From assembly GCF_901709675.1 (NCBI RefSeq), contig NC_051100.1, forward strand, positions 6,510,001-6,574,000: a stretch of DNA of 64,000 nt. The letters run 5' to 3'. The DNA comes from Syngnathus acus. Its lineage: Eukaryota > Chordata > Actinopteri > Syngnathiformes > Syngnathidae. Within the stretch, counting starts at the first letter, position 1. Every line of letters begins with the position of its first letter. Shown here one piece after another: positions 20,896 to 34,800 of this stretch. Made by a program: the position numbers and the translations under genes. Below the pieces are notes generated by a model, which saw only the letters and a program-made list of their open reading frames with translations, ran no database searches and had not been told where the DNA came from.

Positions 20896-23800
20896 CTGCA
20901 GAGAGAGAAGAAATTGAATTGTGAACCAATTAAAGTATTGATACTTCATTTATTTATTGTCTTATGCAATTAGAAACTACATTTGTCACATAAAACATAC
21001 AGCGGATACCCAGAAAGAATGAAATTCGTTTGTGCGTTTCGGCAACATAGACTCTCCACGCTTTGCTTTTTAAGCCAATGTATGTTGGGACAGCTTGTGA
21101 GTTTCAAATTTCGACACGTAACAAAAACTTGGAAACGTGGCTTAAGTCGAATATGCCTGGGTCACTCACCCACACATGCAGACCCATCATCGTTGGGCTC
21201 AAAGCCCTGGGTGCATCTTCTTTTGGCACGGCATTTAAAGCTGCCATAGGTGTTGGTGCACACGGGGCGGTCAGAGGGGCACACAGAGGGGAACTGGGTA
21301 CATTCATCTTTATCTGAGGAAGAGGAGCAGGTGGCAAAGGAGAAGGGAAAGACGCTGCTTTTGATGATTCGGACGCATGACTAACACAACCAGATGAAAA
21401 TTTTGAACTTACCAATGCACCGTCCATTTTCGTTCAAAGCAAAGCCAGGACCGCACTGCAAGAGAAACTCAAATGTTACCCCAGGGCTTTGAAAAAAAAG
21501 CACTGGAATGTGTTTTTATGCTGCAACGGTGCGGGGGTTGATGTGACCACGGAGGACCACTGTACCTCTATTTCCACAGTAGGGGTGACCTCATCATCAT
21601 CTTTCGGATAGTGGATCTCCAGCACGGAGTTGATCTCTGACGGTTCCAAGGGTCGAGCAACTGAGACTCCATCTGGCCAGTACACTTCCACATTTGTGGC
21701 CATGTCCTTACCTTTTATGGACAAGCACAGAGCATATGTTAATCTTATTGTCCTTAAGTGGAACGAGATGCTATATAGATCACATTTGATAATGGGTATG
21801 ATTTCAAATTAAATTAAGATTTTTGTTTGAATTACAACTGACTGGAACTGAATTAATTATTTAGCAATCTAGCCAACATGCGTGCCTAAAAATATTTCAT
21901 CTTTACTTCTTCCCTGACTGATGCCTTTAGCAAGTGTGCAGTCAAGTCTTGTGAGGTCAGCATGGTGCCAATTAACTTGACTTTTGTGCTCTGTGTGTGT
22001 ATTTTAGGTCTTACAGCGGAGGCCTTGGAGAAACGGATCTGGCCTTGGGTGGGCCGAACTGGCCGCCAGTTTGTCACAAAACAGGCTAACTTCCAGCACC
22101 TGCCCAAAAACCGTCGACGAGATACCTCCCCCTCCCCCAGGTGTCCAATCACGCCGGAGGTAACAGCCTGATGCTTTACACATTATATGTTGTACTTTCC
22201 GACTCTGCTTATTCTATTTCTCGCCATCTGCGCGCCATCAGTAGCTATGTCATCCGTTTTAATAATCAACTGATTGTTTCCTGTAAAGTTCTGTGTTTAC
22301 ATTTCTCTTCGCTGTTAATCAGACAGCGGGGAGCTTTATAGCCTATTAATTATTCTCAGTTGCCACAAGAGTAGAAACAAAGTACATAGTCAGAAGTGAT
22401 TGGACACCAATATGGTGAAAAGTTCAGCTTCTGTCTAGACAAACATTTGTCAGGTGACTGTGGTTGGGCCGGCACCAATTTTTGCTCTTCCGAGCAAATA
22501 TTCTATATCCTCATCACCACTAAGATTATTTTGGTTTGTTTTCTTACCAAGGCCGAAGTGTGCAACAGGCTCCATCTCGCAGAGGTACCCCGACCCGCCA
22601 TCGATGATCCGTGTATGTGGTCCACTCCTTCTGGTGTACACCACCACTTTAGCTCCTCTGGCAAAAGCACCAAACTTGGTCCGGGGAATCACACGCAGCC
22701 ATGAGTTTGTGGGTCCCTTTAGGATGCACACCCATAAGGAGAATTAGGTGAGGCTTTATGTGTGCATGTGTGTATTTGTCTTCTTCAAGCTTTTCTCAAT
22801 GAAGTTGAATATATATTCCAGAATGAGGTATTTTTTAATGACTGACTTGACAATAGATGGTAAGGTTTAACACTCACCAGGTTGACTTTGTAGATAGAAA
22901 GTGGTTGAGCTGCACTTTCACCATGAGACACCAGCAGCTCCAGGCGACCGTCTCCATCCAAATCAGTGGCTACAGCTCCTGGAGAAACATCAGCATAACA
23001 ACAGAGAATGAATGGAAAAATTCACAGCGCTGGCTACCATGAGGAAATCACTAGTGGACTTTTAGTGTCCTCTGGTGGCAGATGAAAGAACAGCCGCTGC
23101 TGCTTCATTGTAACTCCATCATCTTGGGTTGCAGGACATTTGTTCCAAACTCACCAGTTCCTCGTCCCTCTGGCTCGGAAGCTTCGCCTACATTCAGCTC
23201 CTCTATCTGGGGGTCTCCATGCTCTCTCCTGCTCACCCTGCCCATGAGATAAGTAAGCATTTTGTTACTCAGAACACTGTCAGACTGCTGTCACATAACC
23301 ACTGACCACAACTATTGAGGCACCTTATAGGCTGCAGTTAAGGACACGCCAATATTATTTTTTTCAGATCGAGAACTTAGATGCTGATAAATAAATACAT
23401 GATGTCAGTGCATGTTATAATTGTGATTAAAATGTTTTATTTGAATGAAATAGTGTTTTAAACATGAAACTAAATTTAACATTTTCATCATTCGTTTTGC
23501 ATAAGCATATTTTTGTCACTTAAAATTGTTGTCATTCGGGTGGCATGGCTCCTACCCGGAACGTCATGTCAAGCTAATGAAATGGTATCAATTTCATAGT
23601 ATCGGAGCATTTTTACAAGCCGAGTACAGTCGTATAATATCGGCCTATCTTTAGTTGCTGTGGTGTCATGCTGCATTGCATCAACTCGATAAGCGGTTCT
23701 AAAAATAACGTCTCTGAATGAACAACTATACAATACACAGGTACAGTAACAGTACCAAAGTAACAAACTTGTTTTTTGTTTTGACGTTTCATTTGCACGA

Positions 23801-25762
23801 CACAGCATTTCCATATGGAATGCATAACTTAATATGCAATAATGCTGAGCTAAATATTGACGGTCCTATCATAGATTAATTAGCACAATAGTGAGCTTGT
23901 TTTTTCATGGCCAGAGAGCAGAGTTAAATGAGTTGCTTCATCTTCATAACAAACGACGACAGAGCCAAGTGCTGTAGAGCGCTGACCCTGTGGAAACCAT
24001 CACGGCATCCAAAAAGACAAATTCTCCCTCAGTGACCTGGCAAGCAGGCGTGTTTTGATCCAGAAAACCGCTGGGCCTGAAACTGATTATTGATATTCCA
24101 CATATTTGGATTCATCCGCTAATAGCAACATTCATCAGATGTTTCATTCAAGCCCGCTTGGGCTTCTGCTAGAATGTAAGCTCTTAACCACTTGATATGC
24201 ATCTTAAGATTGTGTGTAGAGGGCTGAGTTCATTAATATTATCTAGCGAGGAAGCCCAACCTAAAAGTGTCTTTAATGAAAGAGTCGCCCATGTGTGCAG
24301 GAGGTAGGATGACAGATAAGAATCCTTGGCTGCAAATTTGTACCTGCTTCAAATTGAACATGTTAAATATAGTCCACAATATTAGGTACACCTGCAGAAT
24401 TGACAGGGGGGAAACAAATTCTGCTTTACAAAAGTAATGTTCAATTGAAAAAAGATTGTTTGCAGTCTTGAATTGCATTCAATCATTATAATTAATTTAT
24501 TTGTCTTTAGATTTCGTGAAGCACTTTAAAGTCAGAATTCTGACTTTATTCTCAGAATATGCATCATGTAAGGACATGCTGTGATGTTTGCTGGGCGGAC
24601 AAGAGTTTACCTAAAGAGTCTGTTGGCTGAAGGCCCCCTGTAAGCGATGTTGTTGAAGAAAACCTCCAGCTCATTGTCGTTGTCAAAGTCGGCAGCAATA
24701 ACGGTGCGCACCGGGGAGGGCATAGAGAATTTCTGCGAGGCGATGTCCTGGGAAGAAAGTACCATCGAACAGGACAGGAAATTAAAAGAACAATCTTACA
24801 ACAGTGGCGTTTTTTTTCCTTTATAGCAAATTTGCAGCTTTTAAAGAGTTTGCTGCCATATCAGCTTTATGGCTTTGATCCTACAATGTCAATTATTTGA
24901 AATGGAAGTGTGCACTCAGCTTATTTCATAACCTTGAGCCCGCAAGGTTATTTTGCTCAGCAGACATTAATAATCTAGGTCTAGGCCTTGACTCAAACAG
25001 TAATCTGTCAAATGATCACTCCCTCACTGTAAAGATTATTTTTAGGTGGACGGGTTGTCGTCAGAGAAGTAAACTGTGTCTCTCCCCCCCAAAAAATAAA
25101 TAAACCACAAAAAACTCATCAGTGTTTTTGGACGTGAAAGTAACAGATGTCTTCCTGCTTCACTGATGCAGTGATAAGTCGGGAAAGAATTATAGAGCAG
25201 CCCTTCACTACCTTCAGTATTTACACCGTGTTTTAATTATAAGGCTCATAAAGCTGCCCGGGGGGGTTGACCTTCTTGCTTTTTAAGGTGAAGGAGAGGC
25301 AATGGCCGACGGAGGCCATGAAGTGGGGGGGATTTGGGCATTCAAGTAGATGGATGATGGATGACAAAGAGCCACTTTATTATCTCAAATGCTCAGCAAG
25401 AAAGATTTGCAAGGAAGCTGTATGGATGATATGGCAAAGGAATATATGCATAGATTTTCAACTTGTTTCTGTCTAAGTGGAGATAAAATATCTGTTATTG
25501 TTTTTTTTTTTGTCATTTTGAAAACTATTGTTTTTTGTCATTTTGAAAACTAAGTGAACATGAATTTAGTGTTGCCCAAAAAATTTGATCTACCAAAGTT
25601 TAACAAGCATGGATATTTTGTACATTTTCACACAAGTCTAGGTAGCTAAAAACAGTTTTTGCTTTTTAGATTTAAAAAAAAAATCATGATTTAAAACTGC
25701 ATTTTCCTCTTTGCTTGATATTTGCATGTGTTTGATTATCACAAACATAAGGGCGGAGGTAC

Positions 25763-25834
<72 letters not shown>

Positions 25835-28800
25835 CTGTGTGTGTTCAAACTATTACAAAGAAAAGCGCAGTAATAGATTTTAATTAAAGCCCAAACAGGG
25901 CTAATCTGCACTTTCCACTGCGGTGGCAAGCTGCTGTTTCAGCCCAATTTAATTAGCGGTTTACTGGAGTGATACAACAGCTTCATTATGCAAGCCAAAG
26001 GTCAGCACATCATGCAGGAATGTCAGAGCGGGTGGGAGCGAGCCATCTTAAATTTGTTGTGGGCTATGATTTAACAAGCTTTGTCCGAGGAAGGAAAAAA
26101 AATTAAAATCAAAAGGCAGCTCATCCAATTTGTCTTGTGTGTGTGTGTTTATGACAACATGTAGAAATGTGTGTGTTTGTGTCTTGTTGATGGGACTATC
26201 TTCAGGTTATGGGTCACACGTTAACCCCTTCTTTGACCCCCATTAAGATGTCTCCATTGACTTTTATCTCCTGTCGGCTGCCTCCGCCAATTGAAACAAA
26301 CTGAAGCTCATCTCATTCAGCATCATCTCATGCATAGCCTACACACATAGCCGATCATCTCTGGAATGGTCAACTAGTCACACCCTCTGTCCGCATCGTA
26401 AAGATGCGTTCACTTGACATTGATTGCGGCGGAAGAACAAAAGCTTACATCAGCACCCGGATCGATTATTTGCTACGGTGACTGCATTTGATCACTACAA
26501 AACAATTACTCAGCATCCTTGAGTAGTAATTGTGAAAATATCAACACGCGCTTAAAAGTTGAATAACTTTGATATTCATACTAAATTATTTTGGAGGTTT
26601 TGTTTTATGTGTGTGGATTACACTAAAAATTGTTACCTAATATTTGGTATTTGACATCTCTAAACTGCTTGTATTCTATTGTTAAAACTGCTGGGAAAAA
26701 AATAAAAACACAATCATTAAAATAATGAAATCACCATATTCTTAACTCATTCATTGCCATTATTAACGGTTGTTGAAACCTTGACCTTTTAAAACCACGA
26801 TAAATCGTCAAACGGATTATCGGCCCGTGCTTAAATGGAATACAGACGCATATGCAGAAAGTGAGCTCTCACCTTGAACCGCTGCTTACGGTTGTTAAGT
26901 TGCATGTAAAGACGATGAGGTCCATTCCAGTTGCCGTAAACGATGTCCGTCTTTCCGTCACGGTTGAAGTCTGCGAGGGCTACGCCCCTGCCATGCTGCA
27001 TGGGGTCCTCCACCCCTAAGAAAAAACTTACACATTAATACAGTGCTATGAAAATGTCTTGAAACAGGATTACAAGAACTTCTATGTTCAAATATTACTT
27101 TTCAAGGCAACATCAGTTCACTCTACATTATTTGCATATTAATAGCATTTTGGATTTTCCAAAGAATGAGATCTAAGAGGGATTTTGACACCTTCATTTA
27201 TTTATTTGCTGAAAAAAAAATCCCAACAGACAAGTTATTATTCCAAGTCAGTCAGAATCTTTAAACCGTTACTTTCTCCTTACCAGCCTGCTGCGCCACG
27301 TCAGTAAAAGTTCCATCTCCGTTGTTTCGGAAAAGGAAGTTGGGTCCGTACTCGTTGTCACAAAACACATCAGAGTAGCTTTGGCTCACGATGGGCCCGA
27401 CGACCACCCCGCGGCCTCCTGCGCCGATAATTATAAGAGATGAAGAGAAAATAAACAGCAGCTCTTAAACGCTGATGAGTCCAAACATGCTGACTGTCGT
27501 TTGCCGCTTCAAGACGTATGCAAGAGCAGGGCGATATTTCCCCGTGACATTAGTGAGGTGACTGCCCTGCCATTTTGATACACAACTTTCCTAACTGCCC
27601 CCTCCCGAAAACAGTGTGATGAAAAACCCATCGTGTGTACTGTATATCATTCACAACTGTTTTGGCACGGCTCCTGCAGCCGGCTTTTGATGACATCTAG
27701 CTTGTAAAAATGTATACGAGATGAAGATTGATTTGTCAACACACCATCGCTGAAAACTTACTTGGATGAATTTTCAGGACTTTTCAATGACGGCCTAAAA
27801 CGAAGCGCCGTTTAACTCCCGAGGGTGTCGCTTATCAAAGATAGAAATCACGGGCAAAATGGTCCACGTTGTCATTTATTGTGCTGTACTTTGCAACAAT
27901 GCAAGTATCCATCACATTTTTTTTTTGTATGGTCCTGGCAGATGTGTTGTTTGTTCAAGTGAGAGGTGAGTTAGAGGTTCAGATATAAATAAATCATTTC
28001 AAGGGTAAGCGCTTCCTTTTATAAGGTGTGTATCGCAGCAGCATGCAGTTCTTTTTGGCCAAATTGAAAAACTAAGATACATAAAAAACACCTCTCTTTT
28101 TTTCTACATGGAAAAAAGCTTGTCAAATTTGCAAGCACATCACTTAAGAGCCACAATATTGATCACCGACAGACATTAAAGAAGCTGAGGACATTGAAGC
28201 TTCAACGAAATAGCTAAATCAACCAATGCACATAAAGTGTCTCAAGTTAAACAGTTTTACTGCATGTTGAGTTCTATGTTACAGTTAATCTTAAATTTCG
28301 TGGACTTTTTAAACGTCTTAATCATGAATTAGCTTTCTAGTAGACAAATAGTGCGATTGCTGTGCAGTGATGTTTACATTTCTCGTTACAATACAATTTA
28401 TTTCTTGATTCTCATCCGCCTCAGTTGCTGCTGTTTCACTTTCTTTTTACTATTTTTATAGTCCAGAAATATTGTTTTATATTACCGAGAAATGCATTTG
28501 TAGCACAAACAAAAGCCTCCTTCTATAGACGCCTCCCTATCCTCCTTTGCTGTCTTTTGCAGAAAAATTCTAGATATATATTCTGCTTCCTGTTGTCCCA
28601 GCTGACATGTTTTATATGACTGACTGTTTGTAATTGGACCGGCTAAAGGAGTCCGACATAAAATACATCGTAGAGCTAAGATGCCAGCTGTGGTGATAGA
28701 TGTTGTCTCAGCTCGTACGTGTCGCCCTTCCCCTCCCGTGACTTTGACTGGAGTAAACAGCTGACGTAGAGCCCACTGACATTCTCCTCCTCTTCCTTCT

Positions 28801-31800
28801 CCATGACAATTAATCACAACATCATAGTTCTTTTTTTTCTTCCCACCTGGCACCACTTCAACTCTTCCTTTCTTGATCCAATATTTTAGACAAGCACTCT
28901 GTACATATCTGTGTAAATCACACAATGGCCACTATAGTGCTGCATGATCCCAAAAGTTATTACACACACACAAACTTACATGCTAACACACACTCAAAAC
29001 ACACATTCACCCACCAGTGAACTTGTTGACTCCCGCCTGCTCGGCCACGTTCGAAAGAGCGATGACGCCTTGCGAAAGGTCACTCGCTGCCTCGTCCATT
29101 TCTATAAGCGCATGCGGGCCCACAGTGCCGCTGGCATAGTTTGCTATGTAGATGGCGTAACGGCCCGTGCCCTGCAGGGAAAAACATGTTTAAAGCAAGT
29201 GATATCAAAAATGATAGCACATAGATTGCTAGAACTAGCTTACAGAATTTTACTCAACAATCAATAACCCCATAAAAATATGACCTAGGCCTCATTTTTG
29301 GGTCCAAACCATTTGTCTGGGAAAGGTTACTCTTGAGGATTTATTGTCTGTCAGTAAATGTTCCATGCCAGCCCCCTATATACCAGCGACAAGGACAAAG
29401 TATTTTTGTGATATCATAGTGCTAAAAAAAACCTATTTCTTCAACATTTCACACCAAAAACAATTTCCTGTTTGTGCTCAACCTTAACAATTTTCATTTT
29501 TTTTCCCCCAGAGGAAAATAACCCAAACAAAAAGTTCATTGAAAGGCGAATATGTGTTACTTTTAACCCTCTATTATCTATTGAGCATGCAAGTGTGAGC
29601 TCAATAAAACCTTTAAAATCCACTTAAGTCACTTAACTCAATTTGATACAGCAAATTAAGACTCTTCCATGCTAAATGAAATAGAGTGAAACAATCCACC
29701 TATGTGATTTGCCTAAACAGACGATCAATACTTTAAAGTCTAACCTTTAATGTTTGATCCTATTTCTGTTGTTACCATATCCACGGTTACACCAAGAGCT
29801 ACAATTGCGCCTCACACTAGACTTACAACTTTTATTCCATCCTTGTCTAACCCTAAATCAAAAGAAGAAAAAAACTAACATTTTTAATCAAACCCCTTTA
29901 CCAGCTTGCTTGCATTTACCCCCTTCCCCTGCCACCCTTTGGAGATTAATTTCACACTCCATTATCAGTCAGAGCCCCTGCAGACACAAACGAAACCACA
30001 CTAATAGACCACACTGTCAGGCAACAAAGACAGGGAACCAAGTGCAGCACGATCCTTTAATGGTGAGAGGGAAAACGGGGATGTAGAACGAGCAAGTAGT
30101 CAGGGCAGGCGGCGATCTGGAGCGTGGTCGAAGGTCAGGCAAGTAGTCAGGACAGGCGGCGATCTGGAGCGTGGTCGAAGGTCAAGGAAGCAGTTGGCTA
30201 CAAAGTTTGGTCCGGGGACAAAAAGGCAGCAGTATCACGTGCAGGGTAATCAGACGAACTGACAACTACTGGCAGAACACAGAGAGGTTAAATAGGGAAC
30301 CTAACGAGCTGTAGCAGGTGCTGGCAATTCCATGAGTCGGGCTAGGCTGGAAGTCAGGTGACGTGGGGACGTGACAGAACCCCCCCCCCAAGGGACGGCC
30401 CCCGACGTCCCAAAAGCAGAACCCCAAGACGGAGCAGGAGACCGGGCGGGAGGGGGGGAACCCAAGACGTGCGGCAGTCAATATTCCGAATCAGAACACG
30501 TCGACCAAGCCCCGTCATCAGGCGGCACTACCGCCCAGTCCACCTTCCCAGCCGCGGCGTCGGGAGACGCCGACCAGGGGGCCGGCGTGGGAACCGGACG
30601 GGTCCCTACCGGACGACTCCGAGCAGGAAGCCGGTCAGACCCCAATACCCCGCCCACCGGAGCAGAACCCGGCTGCGGACGTCGCAACGGCAGCGGAGTA
30701 AGGGCCCGGGCCATCCGCTGCGGCCGACGGCGAGACCGGACCCGCGGCGGCTGCCCACGGATTGGAGAAGCGGAGGGCCGAGAGGCAAGGGCGCGGGCTG
30801 GAGTCGAGTAGTGGTCCTGGGACAGGGACTCGCGACAGGTAGTGGGGGGCAAAAAAACCGACCCCACACGGATCCTTGCTTGGCGGGTGTCCTTGGGTCT
30901 CGTCGGGCAAGAGACCACCCAGTGACCCTCACCCCCGCAGTACAGGCAAAGCCCCTCTCTGATGCGCTGACTGCGTTTCCTCACAGAGAGAGAGGTGCGT
31001 CCGATCTCCATGGGTTCTGACCAGCTGGGCTGGGTGTGAGGAGCAATAAAGGCGCGCTGACTTACGTGGACAGGGTCCCTGGCGGACGACAGGTCCGGTG
31101 AAAAAACCGGTGCGCTCCATGACACCCGAGGTGTCGGGCTGATGTCACGGTGACGGGGGGGCGGAGCCGCTCTCCTCTCCTCGCGTCGCCTCGACTGGAT
31201 CCGCCGGTCCACCCGTACTGCCAGGTCCATGGCCACTTCAAGGGTCTGTGGGCGCTCGCAGGACACCATCTCGTCCTTGATATAGTCCGCGAGTCCGTGG
31301 ATGAAGGCACCGACGAGAGCCGGGGTGTTCCAGTCGCTACGACGCGCCACCGTCTGGAACCGGATGGCGTACTGGGCGACGGATCTGCTGCCTTGGCGCA
31401 GCGTGAGGAGCTCTGTGGAGGCGTCCTCCGAGGCGGAGCCCAGGTCAAATACGCGCAGGATCTCAGCGGCGAAGGCGTCAAACGACGAACAGGCGGGTCC
31501 CTGCCGCTCATATTCTGCCGTTCCCCACAGCCATGCCTCGCCCGTCAGGTGAGTCAGCACGAAACCCACCTTGGCTGGCTCCGTGGCAAATGTGACGGGC
31601 TGGAGGTCGAACAAGACACGGCAGTTCGTCAGAAAGGCCCGGACGTACTTGGGGTCACCGTCGAACCTTGCGAGGTTGCTGAGTCTGGGCTCAGGGACGT
31701 CCACGTACTGCCCGGGTGCCGAGGCAGGACGGGGCGTGGACATAACGGTGGGGCTAAGCGGCACGGACGTGGACAGAGATGGCACAAACCGATCTGCAGC

Positions 31801-34800
31801 AGCCAGAGGAGCCAAGTCTCTGTGATCCCTGAGAGCCTCTACCAGGTCCTGGTGGAGCTGGTGGTGCTGCTGCAGTTGCTGTTGCTGCTGCTGCAGTTGC
31901 TGTTGCTGCTGCTGCAGTTGCTGTTGCTGCTGCTGCAGTTGCTGTTGCTGCTGCTGCAGTTGCTGTTGCTGCAGCTGGAGCTGCTGTTGCTGCTGCTGAA
32001 CGACCCTGGTTAACGCCGCCATCTCCTCTGTGGTCTTGCCGAGCTCCCACTCCGTGTGGGTCAAGCGGGCCGTGTCTAGGGAATCGTGCGCTGGTTGCAT
32101 TTCTGGTCAGTTCGTTCTGTCAGGCAACAAAGACAGGGAACCAAGTGCAGCACGATCCTTTAATGGTGAGAGGGAAAACGGGGATGTAGAACGAGCAAGT
32201 AGTCAGGGCAGGCGGCGATCTGGAGCGTGGTCGAAGGTCAGGCAAGTAGTCAGGACAGGCGGCGATCTGGAGCGTGGTCGAAGGTCAAGGAAGCAGTTGG
32301 CTACAAAGTTTGGTCCGGGGACAAAAAGGCAGCAGTATCACGTGCAGGGTAATCAGACGAACTGACAACTACTGGCAGAACACAGAGAGGTTAAATAGGG
32401 AACCTAACGAGCTGTAGCAGGTGCTGGCAATTCCATGAGTCGGGCTAGGCTGGAAGTCAGGTGACGTGGGGACGTGACACACACACTTGATTCCAATGAG
32501 TTTTCCCACCAGGCCGAAACGTATTTCAGTCAATGAGAACGCATGCGTATGAGAAAACACACTCACAGTTTTACCATTTGTGTCGAACCCATATGGTATT
32601 CGTGCAGGACATGAAAAGCAAATGACTCTGCTTGATGTAGTGATTTTTTATTTTTTTTTTAAATGTCATCAACTGTCACATTGCCGTCTGGTGAGGTGGG
32701 AGGCGCCCGCTACACTCTATCATGCACAAAGACACACACACATACACAGCGTGAAAAATGAGACTGAACTGCAATAAAAGACCTGAAGGCTCCCGGCAGT
32801 TACTTAACAAACCTAAAAGTCAATGATTTTTCAATAAGTCTTTGCCCAAGGCTAATTTCTGTCAGTGCAATTGCCAATGTGATGAGTGTGACATGCAGCG
32901 TTGCAAAGTGCATGTTGGGTGCTGGCATACGTATGGCTACTTTATCAGACTCACAAGGCAATAGCACTACAGTATATTGACTTAACCAGTTTTTAGTTGT
33001 GTAATCGGTCTATCTAGTATGTTTTACATATGAGAGGATTTTATTCTCTATAAAAGGTTTGAGCTAGTAGTTAGAGTGAAATGATTAGTAATAGTTCATC
33101 TTTAGGTTGACAATATATCAACAAATTGTGAATTCCCTTTAACAGCAGTTAAGGTTGGCTTAGTATTTGGTAAATTCAAGTTATTGTGCACTTTATAATT
33201 TGTATAAATAGAAAGTGGGAGCTTTATTACGTTTTGGAAATATCTATAATGGGATGCCAGAATTTGTAATTGGGTCAGCTGCAACTTGTTGCTAACCCAA
33301 CATTTGTGACTGATTTTTGTTGGGAGTCTTACCTGCCTTGTGGAACTCCTAACTTTGGCCCAACAAAAAAAAATGAAAATTCTAATAATGCCTGACATTT
33401 TGCATGATAGCAACTTGACTACAAAAAACACTGAGGCAGTTAAATAGCTGGGCTATCTTATGATTTACACAAATTTGGAAAGCGATATAAAGCGAAGCTG
33501 TTTACTATACATCCTAAAATGTAAAGTGGTACCCAATAGTTTCTTTATGAGCAAACAAGAACACATGCATGCATCAGTCACCCACTACTCAACAATGCCA
33601 CCTCTTTTGTTGTCTTGTTTGAATATAATTTAATGAATGCATGTTGCCCATCAGCCTCCTGGAACCGCCACAGAATAACACACACCACGTCTCTTTGGCT
33701 GGCTCTTAAAGCATTACGCCTTTATCCGTAGATATCTTTCCAATCGGCATGGCAGACGCACAACCCATCAGTGCTCAGTGAGATGGGACAGCGGGTTGGA
33801 AGGAAGAAAAAAAAAACTATTGCAAACCCAACTGTCCTTTCTTGGCTATTAGCTTCTTATCCCTAGATTGCAAGTCAACCCGCGATAAGAGACAAAGAAG
33901 AAGTCCGTCAGAGAAAGTAAAAGAGGCGGAAAAGAAATGAAAAAGGGTTGAAATGGAAAAATGGAGGAAATGATAGTGGGCAAAGAGCAGTCATCACTCA
34001 TCCCCTCGTATGATGTTCTATAAAACAAACGAGCCCCGGCCTCTGTAATTACACTGCTTGGCAATGGACAGAGGAAAGAAAATGGCCCAACATTCTCCCC
34101 AAATGAAGTGTCATAGCACAAGCTGAGGAGGGCGGCACAGGCAGGGCATGAATTATCGCTGGTAAACAACCAACCGCAACCATGCATGTACACAGACGGC
34201 GTCAATGTAATTTGCTGTTGTTTACCTTTCTGTCCACACAGGCCACTGAGCGTCCAGCCATACGATTAGCCACGTCCCTGTGTTCGTTAATGTCATCGTT
34301 CAGCAGATCCTCAAATCGGCCATTTCGGAACTTGAACAGTTTGTCGGTATATGTGGCACGTCCTGAACGCAAATGCAAAGATTGTCAAAGTATAAAGTCG
34401 ATAGCCAGCCATGATTTTCAATCTGTCCTGCTTAACCGCACTAGCAACCTCACTGCGACACAAAACATCTGTCCAATATCAATTCAAACCTTGAATCTTA
34501 AAGCTGTGGAGCAGACTTGCTACCCCCTACTCCACATCTCAATCTTTTCCAAGTAAGTTTGGGCACAGTCCAATGTTTTTTTTATTTTTCATCGACATCA
34601 ATTTTCACATTTGTTATTCTCCTTGCTTCTCTTTTGTTGCAGTGAGTGGTTAAAATTACCTTTCAAAATACAATTGATATGCGTAAGTAAACTGCAGAAG
34701 TTCAGAAATATTGACTTTTTGCACAGTGTGATTTGTTTTCCGATATGGGTCTTTAAAAGTTAGAAAATGCTTACTGTTTTTTTTAGTATACAATAGAAAC

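Larger units (their letters stand above)
30015..32479 (-). mobile_element. Young gag-only sushi/Tf1-like LTR retrotransposon
   Basis: A 2465-bp insertion in the crtac1 intron between coding exons 3 and 4, in the same orientation as the gene. It has two 362-bp LTRs that look identical base for base and begin TG and end CA. The target duplication is CACAC at 30010-30014 and 32480-32484. The 1741-bp interior holds one intact 540-codon Gag frame, a G-rich polypurine tract next to the 3' LTR, and a self-complementary primer site next to the 5' LTR. No protease, reverse transcriptase, RNase H or integrase is present, and the space after Gag is only about 100 bp. It must be moved by pol proteins supplied in trans. 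The Gag sequence and the self-priming site both point to the Tf1/sushi branch of Ty3/gypsy, the branch from which PEG10 and the RTL genes came. Confidence 0.92.

Noticed and set aside
30358-32013. Several long plus-strand open frames over the LTR element
   Set aside because: They are antisense shadows of the GC-rich intact Gag frame on the minus strand, with no domain signal of their own.
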